DNA from: Gemmatimonadota bacterium | GTDB lineage: Bacteria; Gemmatimonadota; Gemmatimonadetes; Gemmatimonadales; GWC2-71-9 | Direction: 5' to 3' | Assembly: GCA_003220855.1 (NCBI GenBank) | Contig: QHTP01000145.1 | Coordinates: 1 to 8,330, forward strand | DNA: 8,330 bases | Part shown: one piece after another, positions 1 to 5,729 of the stretch | Layout: every line of letters begins with the position of its first letter | Numbering within the stretch: position 1 is the first letter of the stretch | The notes under the pieces: model-generated | What the model saw: the letters and a program-made list of their open reading frames with translations, nothing else | What the model was told of the DNA's origin: nothing | The model's database searches: none | Program-made: the position numbers and the translations under genes

Positions 1-382
1 AATGCAGCGCCAGGGACAGTCCCTTGTCTTCGAGCAGCAAGCCGGGATGACGGGCTACCGCGGCCGCGAGTCCCTCGCGGACGGCATCGAGCTGGGGTGA
101 CGGCGACGCGTGGCGGGAGATTCGCCCGGCGGCGTCGCGCCGCTCGACGCCGTGCTGCCCTGCCGCGGGGAGGCGCACACCGGGGACGAGCCGGTCGATG
201 TCTGCGATCGAGCGACCGCTGATGAGGGCGACTGCGCCGCCCGCCGCCTGAGACAGATCCACGATGAGCTGCCGCAGGTGGCCGTCCGAGCCCGACCCGC
301 CGGGTGCCTCCGCGATGTCCACCAGCGTGCCGTCGATGTCGAAGAAGTATGCCCAGTCCGGCCGGGGCGCTGGCGGCTTCAT
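1..382 (-). CDS. otsB: Trehalose-6-phosphate phosphatase, partial (C-terminus off the left edge)
   Basis: Predicted to dephosphorylate trehalose-6-phosphate to trehalose in the cytoplasm, the second step of the OtsA/OtsB pathway. The visible 127 residues carry HAD-superfamily marks: motif I FFDIDGTL (nucleophile D15, acid/base D17), motif II ALISGRS (S55), then AGQHGVERRD (about 74-83), which matches the OtsB AGxHGxERRD stretch, and EDKGLSLALH (118-127), the substrate-cap region typical of OtsB. The rest of the cap, the motif III lysine and the motif IV acidic residues would lie beyond base 1. The ATG at 382-380 overlaps the TGA of the upstream synthase gene as ATGA. No Shine-Dalgarno sequence is evident before it, so translational coupling to the synthase is likely. 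Family identity is very secure; that the rest of the gene is intact cannot be seen. Confidence 0.95.
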   Translation of the reverse strand, partial: MKPPAPRPDWAYFFDIDGTLVDIAEAPGGSGSDGHLRQLIVDLSQAAGGAVALISGRSIADIDRLVPGVRLPAAGQHGVERRDAAGRISRHASPSPQLDAVREGLAAAVARHPGLLLEDKGLSLALH

Positions 383-2652
383 TTTGTGCGGCTCGCTTCG
401 CGGCCGGCGGCACGGCGCGAGAGTCGTTCCGGAGTCGCAGCCCGGTCCAACAGACGAACGCGGCGCCGCATGCCCGCCGCGTCGATCAACATGCGCCCGG
501 CCCAGCGATACACGTTGAACTCCTGGATCAGTCCGCGCATCAACCGGATCCTGGCGCGCTGCTCCGCCGCGGGCATGGCCAGGGCGATGTGGAGCGCGGC
601 CGCGCATTGATCCGTGTCGTACGGGTTGACGATGATCGCCTCCGGCAGCTCTCGCGCCGCCCCGGTGAACTGGCTCAGGATCAGCACGCCGCGCTCGTCG
701 TCGCGCGCCGACACGAATTCCTTGGCCACGAGGTTCATGCCGTCGTGCAGGCTCGTGACCATGCAGACGTCCGCGGCCCGATAGTACTCGTAGATGTCCT
801 GCGGCTGGTGATGCTCCACGAGCAGCACGATCGGCGGATAGGGGGCGCCGGCGAAGCGCTCGTTGATGCGCGTCGCCATGGCGCGCACGCGCGTCTCGTA
901 TTCCTGGTACTGCTCGATGCGGTTGCGCGTGGGCGCCGCGATCTGGATGAAGGTGAACCTGCCGACCCATTGCGGTTCCATCTCCAGCAGCCGCTCGACG
1001 GCACGCAGCCGCTCCTCGATGCCCTTCGTGTAGTCGAGGCGGTCGACTCCCACCCCGAGTGCCTGCTCCGCGGGCAGCCCGTGACGCTGGCGCACGGCGA
1101 GCCGGCAGGGCTCGACCGGCTTGCCGAGCAGGGCGGGGGACGGCGGCCATTCGATCGAGATCGGGTAGCGCTTGACGGCCGTCAGCTTGCTGCGGTAGGA
1201 GACGGTGAACATCTCGCGGTCCACCCGCGCCTCCAGCAGGCGGTCGACGGTGTCGACGAAGTTGTTGCAATGAAACTGCGTGTGGAACCCGAGAATGCTC
1301 GAGCCCAGCAGACCGTCGAGCAGCTCCTCGCGCCAGGGACAGATCGCGAACGCCTCCGGGTTCGGCCAGGGAATGTGCCAGAAGGACACGATCGTCGCGT
1401 CCGGCAGCTGCTCCTGGATCATCCGGGGCAGCAGTGCGAAGTGGTAGTCCTGGACCAGCACGATGGGGTCGGGCGAGCTCGCTTCCTCGACCACGGCCTG
1501 GGCGAACGCGCGGTTGACGGTCGCGTACTGCTCCCAATCGGACGTGCGGAAAATCGGACGCACGTGCGCGTTATGGCACAACGGCCACAGGCCTTCGTTC
1601 GCGAAGCCGTAGTAGTAGCCCGCTTCCTGCTCGGGCGTCAGCCAGACGCGGCGCAGCTGGTAGGCCGGCTGCTCCGGCGGCACCGGCACGTGATCGTGCT
1701 CGTCCACCACCTCCCGGTCGGCGGAGCCGCCGCCGTGCGCGATCCAGGTGCCCGAGCAGGCGCGCATGATCGGCTCCATGGCGGTCACCAGCCCGCTCGC
1801 GGGCTGCCACAGCGCGATGATGTCGCCCCGCCGGACGTGGATGTATGGCTCGCGGTTCGAGACCACCATCACGTCGTGCCCGGGCAGATCGGTGCGCAGG
1901 ATGGCGCGCAACGTGTCGGGCGTCCAAGCGAGCTGGTCTTCGTCACGCGAGCGGTGATCCGCCTCGAGGTCCCGGATCAGAGAGCGCAGATCGCTGGCGA
2001 TGGGCCGCAGCTCCGGCAGGTCGCCCACGCTCCGTCCGTCGGACGGCCGCAGCAGCCCCTCGCCCCGCAGCAGCGCTCGCAGCCCCTGGACCCAGCCGCG
2101 CCAGCTGAGCTGGGCGATGACGACCGTGATCAGCGCCACCGTGGCTCCCAGGCCGACGAAGAACAGATACAGATACTTCCGCGTCTCCGCGCTGCGGCGC
2201 GCGATGAAGCTCATGTCGTGGACGACGACGAGGTTTCCGACCGGCACTCCCGCGGCTTCCAGCGGCCGCACCGAGACGAGCAGCGGGCCCGTGGCGCTCT
2301 CCAACAGGTGCCCCGAGAAGCCCGAGAACCTTTCCAGGTCCGAGCACCGGATCTGGGAGGGCAGCGTCGACGTGATCACCGGTTGACCCGCAGTGGAGGG
2401 GCAATACCCCATCGCGAACAGGCGCTCATCCGTAGTGATCCGATCGAAGAACGCGAGCATCCGGGTCCGCTTGCCCGTCTGGATCAGATCCTGGAGCGGC
2501 TCCTGCACAGTGCTGGCGATCAGGCTGGCGCGGATGTCCAGGTCCCGCACGAACCATTGGAGGGTGAGCCTGTCCACCAGCGGCACCGCCGCGTATGCGA
2601 AGGCGCCGAGCGCAAGGAACAGGGGCAGCACGAACCGCAGGGAAAGCCGCAT
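379..2652 (-). CDS. otsA: Membrane-anchored trehalose-6-phosphate synthase (GT20) with N-terminal sensor-like module
   Basis: Makes trehalose-6-phosphate from UDP-glucose and glucose-6-phosphate. The GT20 domain occupies about residues 258-728 of 757. Aligned by eye to E. coli OtsA, key residues are present: VSNREPY (R267, like Arg9), LWPLCHNAH (W356, like Trp85), QDYHF (D402, like Asp130), FWHIPWPNPEAF (H426, like His154), GVDRLDYTKGI (R538 and K543, like Arg262 and Lys267) and SLHDGMNLVAKEF (D637 and E645, like Asp361 and Glu369). E. coli OtsA has 474 residues; this protein carries about 255 extra at the N-terminus. These form a membrane segment (about 5-26), an outside loop of about 130 residues with two cysteines (C84, C103), a second membrane segment (about 160-182) and a divergent HAMP-like helical linker (about 183-235). 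The short C-terminal tail (729-757) is basic. The start gives a clean first membrane helix and lies 12 bases after a TATCTT hexamer. The enzyme role is secure; the sensor role is inferred. Confidence 0.95.
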   Translation of the reverse strand: MRLSLRFVLPLFLALGAFAYAAVPLVDRLTLQWFVRDLDIRASLIASTVQEPLQDLIQTGKRTRMLAFFDRITTDERLFAMGYCPSTAGQPVITSTLPSQIRCSDLERFSGFSGHLLESATGPLLVSVRPLEAAGVPVGNLVVVHDMSFIARRSAETRKYLYLFFVGLGATVALITVVIAQLSWRGWVQGLRALLRGEGLLRPSDGRSVGDLPELRPIASDLRSLIRDLEADHRSRDEDQLAWTPDTLRAILRTDLPGHDVMVVSNREPYIHVRRGDIIALWQPASGLVTAMEPIMRACSGTWIAHGGGSADREVVDEHDHVPVPPEQPAYQLRRVWLTPEQEAGYYYGFANEGLWPLCHNAHVRPIFRTSDWEQYATVNRAFAQAVVEEASSPDPIVLVQDYHFALLPRMIQEQLPDATIVSFWHIPWPNPEAFAICPWREELLDGLLGSSILGFHTQFHCNNFVDTVDRLLEARVDREMFTVSYRSKLTAVKRYPISIEWPPSPALLGKPVEPCRLAVRQRHGLPAEQALGVGVDRLDYTKGIEERLRAVERLLEMEPQWVGRFTFIQIAAPTRNRIEQYQEYETRVRAMATRINERFAGAPYPPIVLLVEHHQPQDIYEYYRAADVCMVTSLHDGMNLVAKEFVSARDDERGVLILSQFTGAARELPEAIIVNPYDTDQCAAALHIALAMPAAEQRARIRLMRGLIQEFNVYRWAGRMLIDAAGMRRRVRLLDRAATPERLSRRAAGREASRTK

Positions 2653-2664
2653 GGCGGTGTTCGC

Positions 2665-2670
2665 AAGATA
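2665..2670 (-). promoter_or_regulatory. Candidate -10 hexamer of the otsA-otsB promoter
   Basis: On the minus strand the sequence reads TATCTT, a 4/6 match to TATAAT that includes the key first A and last T. It ends 12 bases before the otsA ATG. Transcription would begin about 5 bases ahead of the start codon, leaving little room for a ribosome binding site, and none is seen. No good -35 box is present at 16-18 bases. The region 17 bases upstream is part of the T-run and hairpin flank of the preceding terminator. The same hexamer occurs before the DUF445 gene. Confidence 0.45.
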
Positions 2671-2682
2671 AAGGGCGCCAGG

Positions 2683-2714
2683 AAAAAGCGAAGGCCCGCG
2701 CGTGCCGCGCGGGC
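2683..2714 (-). terminator. Rho-independent terminator after the AI-2E permease gene
   Basis: A perfect 9-bp stem, GCCCGCGCG at 2694-2702 paired with CGCGCGGGC at 2706-2714, closes a 3-base loop. Read on the minus strand it is followed after a few bases by TTTTT (2687-2683). It starts 34 bases beyond the permease stop codon and ends before the otsA promoter hexamer. This arrangement would separate the permease transcript from the otsA-otsB transcript. The T-run is short and offset by six bases from the stem, so termination may be incomplete. Confidence 0.6.
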
Positions 2715-2748
2715 GACAGGATGCGGCGGGATTTTCCGGTGGGTCCTG

Positions 2749-3738
2749 TTATCCGAGATACTCCTCGCCGTACATCTTGATCAACTCGAAGAAGTACGAC
2801 AGGGCGAGCGGTCCGATCAACAGGCCGAGGATGCCGAAGTACGGCACGCCGGCGAGCGCGCCGATCAGCGTGACGAGGGGATGGATGTTGGCCCAGCGGC
2901 GGAACACGCGCGGGCGGATCACGTAGTCGACGTTCCCGACGATGACGATGCCACCCAGCGCCAGCAGCACCCCGGCCAGGGCGTGGTTACCGATCATCAG
3001 CGCGAGCGCGCCGGGCCCCCAGACCAAGCCGCTGCCGACCACGGGCAGGATCGCGAACACCATCGTGACCACGCCCCAGAACACCGCGTTGGGCAGTCCG
3101 GTCAGCCAGAACCCCAGCCCCACGAGGCCGCCCTGGATCGCCGCCGTGAGGCCGGTCCCGACGATCGTGGCGGTGGTGACGTCGCGGAACCGCTGGCGCA
3201 GCTTCTCCGTGTTCTTGGCCGAGAACGGGATGTACGGCTGGACGGCCTCCCACGTCTCGCCCGGCTGTAGCAGCAGATAGAACAGGCCGAACAGCGAGAT
3301 GGTGAGATTGAGGGCAAGCCGGGTGGCAGTGCCGACCAGCCCGAACGCGGACGAGCCGACCCAGCCGACGACGGTCGTGCCCAGGTCCGCGAGGCGGGGC
3401 CCCAGATCGATGCCGCCCAGCCGCAGCTCCCGGAGGCGACCGAGCAGCGGATTTCGTATGACGCCGGCGGCGATCTCCTGTGCCTGGTTCACAATGAGAC
3501 CGGCGAACGACACGCCGGGCACGACGATCAGGAACAGCGCGAGCGTGACGACGAGGCTGGCCGCGAGGCGGGGGCGGACGCGCATCCCCAGCCAGTCGTG
3601 CAGGGGAGCGAACACGGCGTACAACACCGGAATTCCCAGGAGGCCCGTGGCGTACGGCGTGAGCGCGATGACCAGGGCGAGGCCGAGCAGCAGCACCAGC
3701 AGGGCGGCGCGCTGATGATTCGTGTCGATCAGGGGCAT
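2749..3738 (-). CDS. AI-2E/PerM family (former UPF0118) inner-membrane transporter
   Basis: A 329-residue polytopic membrane protein, close to the usual 330-370 residues of the family. Two hydrophobic helices lie at about 10-50 and one at about 58-82. A soluble, amphipathic central part follows (about 85-135), and then a membrane C-terminal half with the family signatures: GLPNAVFWGVV followed by FAILPVVGSGLVWGP, then DYVIRPRVF, and NIHPLVTLIGALAG leading into FGILGLLIGPLAL near the end. The substrate cannot be read from the sequence. Members have been linked to autoinducer-2 export (TqsA), and others to Na+/H+ antiport. It lies 46 bases downstream of the ABC exporter gene on the same strand, so the two may be cotranscribed, although it has its own candidate -10 element. 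A strong hairpin follows its stop. The family call is secure; the specific function is unknown, so no symbol is given. Confidence 0.93.
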   Translation of the reverse strand: MPLIDTNHQRAALLVLLLGLALVIALTPYATGLLGIPVLYAVFAPLHDWLGMRVRPRLAASLVVTLALFLIVVPGVSFAGLIVNQAQEIAAGVIRNPLLGRLRELRLGGIDLGPRLADLGTTVVGWVGSSAFGLVGTATRLALNLTISLFGLFYLLLQPGETWEAVQPYIPFSAKNTEKLRQRFRDVTTATIVGTGLTAAIQGGLVGLGFWLTGLPNAVFWGVVTMVFAILPVVGSGLVWGPGALALMIGNHALAGVLLALGGIVIVGNVDYVIRPRVFRRWANIHPLVTLIGALAGVPYFGILGLLIGPLALSYFFELIKMYGEEYLG

Positions 3739-3743
3739 GCGCT

Positions 3744-3749
3744 AGTGTA
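3744..3749 (-). promoter_or_regulatory. Candidate -10 hexamer for the AI-2E permease (leaderless type)
   Basis: On the minus strand the sequence reads TACACT, a 4/6 match to TATAAT with conserved A2 and T6, followed by only five bases (AGCGC) before the ATG. A transcript started from it would begin at or next to the start codon. There is no Shine-Dalgarno sequence in the 46-base gap, in keeping with leaderless initiation. No convincing -35 box is visible. Confidence 0.35.
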
Positions 3750-3765
3750 GGACCGTCCGGGCGCG

Positions 3766-3781
3766 GGCGCCAGATGGCGCC
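3766..3781 (-). other. Short GC-only inverted repeat after the ABC exporter gene
   Basis: GGCGCC, a four-base loop (AGAT), then GGCGCC again, giving a 6-bp stem just beyond the ABC exporter stop codon. It abuts a second small hairpin (3780-3794, CCGGCTC paired with GAGCCGG) that contains the stop codon itself. Neither is followed by a T-run on the minus strand, so it is not a typical intrinsic terminator. It may slow 3'-end decay or be chance in GC-rich DNA. Confidence 0.25.
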
Positions 3782-3784
3782 GGC

Positions 3785-5650
3785 TCAGAGCCGGGTGGGC
3801 GGTCCGAGGGGAGGAGCCGCCACCGGCGTCTCGGGCTCGGGCGTGAAGTCCTCGCCGGGGTTGACGAACCGGTCCTGCTCGAACCGGTACTGCTTGTCGT
3901 ACAGCTGGCGATAACGCCCGTGCTTGGCGAGCAGCTCGGGATGGGTGCCGCGCTCGACGATCTCACCGCCTTCCATCACCAGGATCTGGTCCGCACTGCG
4001 GATCGTGGAGAGGCGGTGGGCGATCACGAACGTGGTCCGGCCGCGCCGCAGGGTGCGCAGCCCGTCCTGGATCGCGGCCTCGCTCTCCGAATCCAGGCTG
4101 GAGGTGGCTTCGTCGAGGATGAGGATGCGGGGATCGGCGAGGATCGCGCGGGCGATCGACACGCGCTGGCGCTCCCCGCCCGAGAGCTTCACCCCCCGCT
4201 CGCCCACGACCGTGTCGTAGCCGTGCTCGAACCGGCGCACGAACTCGTCGCAGTGGGCGATCCGCGCCGCCTCCTCGATCTCCTCGCGCGTGGCGTGCGG
4301 ACGGGCGAAGGCGATATTCTCCGCGATCGTGCCGTCGAACAGGAAGTTGTCCTGCAGCACGACGCCCAGCTGGCGCCGGTAGTCGGCGAGTCGCACGTGG
4401 TCGAGATCCCGCCCGTCCACGAGAATGCGTCCCGCCCTGGGTCGGCTGAAGGTGAGCACCAGACTGATTAGCGTGCTCTTGCCCGCGCCCGAGGACCCGA
4501 CGAGGGCCGTGGTGGAGCCGGCGGGCGCGTGGAACGACACGTGCTTGAGCACGTCCCGGCCGGGGACGTACTCGAAGCTCACGTCCTCGAACCGGACGTC
4601 GCCCACCACCTCGCCGAGGGGCGGGCGGGCGCCGTCCCCGGCGTCCTCGGTGGTGAGCCGCCGGATCTCGCGGATCCGGTCCAGGCCCGCGAACGCCTCC
4701 GTGATCTGCGTGCCGATCGACGCGATGTTGATGAGCGGCAGCGCCACCAGGCCGATGAAGACGCCGTACATGAAGAAGTCGCCCAGCGTCATCGTCCCGG
4801 AGAGAATGGCGTGCCCGCCCTCGAGGATCATGAGGATGCCGATCGCCCCGACGATGAACGTCGCGAACGCGCCGACCCCGGAGACCCCGGTCATCGTGGC
4901 GGCGATGTTGCGGAACAGGGTGTGCGCCCCGCGCGTGAACACGAGACGCTCGCCGCGCTCGGCCCGGTAGGCCTTGACGATGCGGATGCCGCCGAGCGTT
5001 TCGCCCAGCCGCCCGGTCACGTCGGCGTTGAGCTTGCCGCGCTCGCGGAACAGGGGACGCAGCTTGGTGAACGCGTACGCCATCCCGCCGCCGAAACAGG
5101 CCAGGATGAGGATCGCGATCAGGGTGAGCCGCCAGTTCAGGTAGAACAGGACGCCCAGCGCGATCGCCCCCGTCACCAGGCCGCCCACGAGCTGCACCAG
5201 GCCGGTGCCGACCAGATTCCGGATGCCCTCGGCGTCGCTCATGATGCGGGAGATGAGGATGCCGCTCTTGGTCGAGTCGAAGTAGCTGATGGGCAAGCGC
5301 AGGACGTACGCCTGCACCGTGCGCCGCATGTCGGTGATTGCGCGCTGCGCGGCGACGCCGAGCACCTGCGACAGGGCGAACCCCGTCAGCGCCTGCACGA
5401 GGGTGGCGGCGCCGGCGGCGAGGGCGAGGGGGAGCAGCAGCTCGGGGTGGTGTTGCCCGATGACCCGGTCGATCACCCACTTGGACGACGCGGGCAGGAC
5501 GAGACCGGCGAGGCGATTCACGAGCAGCAGCGCGAGCCCGAGGCCGAGGCGGCCGCGGTGCGCGTAGATCAGGCCGCGCGCTTCCTGCCAGGCGCCCGGC
5601 GTGATGGTCTTCTTGGGCGGTCGGGTGTCGGGTGTCGGGGAAGCGGCCAT
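3785..5650 (-). CDS. MsbA/BmrA-like ABC exporter half-transporter (fused permease and ATPase)
   Basis: An ATP-driven inner-membrane exporter that should act as a homodimer. Of 621 residues, about 30-330 form the six-helix type I exporter domain, including the coupling-helix stretch PISYFDSTKSG (120-130). Residues about 350-590 form the nucleotide-binding domain. All ATPase motifs are intact: Walker A GSSGAGKST (385-393), Q-loop Q433 in VVLQDNFLFDGTI, signature LSGGERQ (489-495), Walker B ILILDEATSSLD (509-520) with catalytic E514, and H-loop H545 in IAHRLSTIRSAD. A Pro- and Glu-rich tail (about 596-621) extends beyond the domain and has no obvious motif. The substrate cannot be deduced; lipid-like or hydrophobic drug substrates are usual for this group. 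It is divergent from a MarR-GNAT regulator with a palindrome between them, suggesting inducible efflux. The ATG chosen is the only one near the N-terminus (the next Met is residue 108). Confidence 0.95.
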   Translation of the reverse strand: MAASPTPDTRPPKKTITPGAWQEARGLIYAHRGRLGLGLALLLVNRLAGLVLPASSKWVIDRVIGQHHPELLLPLALAAGAATLVQALTGFALSQVLGVAAQRAITDMRRTVQAYVLRLPISYFDSTKSGILISRIMSDAEGIRNLVGTGLVQLVGGLVTGAIALGVLFYLNWRLTLIAILILACFGGGMAYAFTKLRPLFRERGKLNADVTGRLGETLGGIRIVKAYRAERGERLVFTRGAHTLFRNIAATMTGVSGVGAFATFIVGAIGILMILEGGHAILSGTMTLGDFFMYGVFIGLVALPLINIASIGTQITEAFAGLDRIREIRRLTTEDAGDGARPPLGEVVGDVRFEDVSFEYVPGRDVLKHVSFHAPAGSTTALVGSSGAGKSTLISLVLTFSRPRAGRILVDGRDLDHVRLADYRRQLGVVLQDNFLFDGTIAENIAFARPHATREEIEEAARIAHCDEFVRRFEHGYDTVVGERGVKLSGGERQRVSIARAILADPRILILDEATSSLDSESEAAIQDGLRTLRRGRTTFVIAHRLSTIRSADQILVMEGGEIVERGTHPELLAKHGRYRQLYDKQYRFEQDRFVNPGEDFTPEPETPVAAPPLGPPTRL

Positions 5651-5662
5651 GGGCGTGACCGG

Positions 5663-5668
5663 AATCTA
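5663..5668 (-). promoter_or_regulatory. Candidate -10 hexamer of the ABC exporter promoter
   Basis: On the minus strand the sequence reads TAGATT (4/6 match to TATAAT), ending 12 bases before the exporter ATG, the same spacing as seen for otsA. The MarR-type palindrome begins 23 bases upstream of it, next to or slightly overlapping the expected -35 zone. A bound repressor there could hinder RNA polymerase. The -35 itself (CTTCCC at 17-bp spacing) is poor. Confidence 0.35.
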
Positions 5669-5691
5669 CGCAGGGCGGGGAACGAGGGAAG

Positions 5692-5710
5692 TACTTGACA
5701 GCGTCAACTA
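5692..5710. promoter_or_regulatory. Palindromic operator, probable MarR-type binding site
   Basis: Interrupted palindrome TA-n-TTGAC-nnn-GTCAA-n-TA, 19 bases with seven matched bases in each half. MarR-family dimers commonly bind inverted repeats of this size, often with TTGAC/GTCAA arms. It lies in the 79-base gap between the divergent ABC exporter and MarR-GNAT genes and includes the TTGACA (5695-5700) that serves as the best -35 of the regulator gene. A further TTGAC follows at 5711-5715. Autorepression plus control of the exporter is the simplest reading. Binding is inferred, not shown. Confidence 0.65.
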
Positions 5711-5723
5711 TTGACCGGACATT
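5695..5723 (+). promoter_or_regulatory. Candidate promoter of the MarR-GNAT gene
   Basis: A perfect consensus -35, TTGACA (5695-5700), is followed 17 bases later by GACATT (5718-5723), a weak -10 (3/6) that keeps the important A2 and T6. Six bases then separate it from the ATG. The -35 is part of the palindromic operator, so the site and the promoter are mutually exclusive. The TTGACA match could owe more to the operator than to the promoter, hence the moderate confidence. Confidence 0.45.
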
Positions 5724-5729
5724 GGCGGC

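Noticed and set aside
304..3270. A 988-codon open frame on the plus strand opposite the synthase and permease genes
   Set aside because: Its translation is rich in Arg, His, Asp and Pro with no recognisable domain, and it lies exactly antisense to two genes with clear family motifs. Long stop-free antisense frames are expected in GC-rich coding DNA.
4529..5698. A 389-codon plus-strand frame opposite the ABC exporter
   Set aside because: Antisense shadow; charged, low-complexity translation with no domain, opposite an intact exporter gene.
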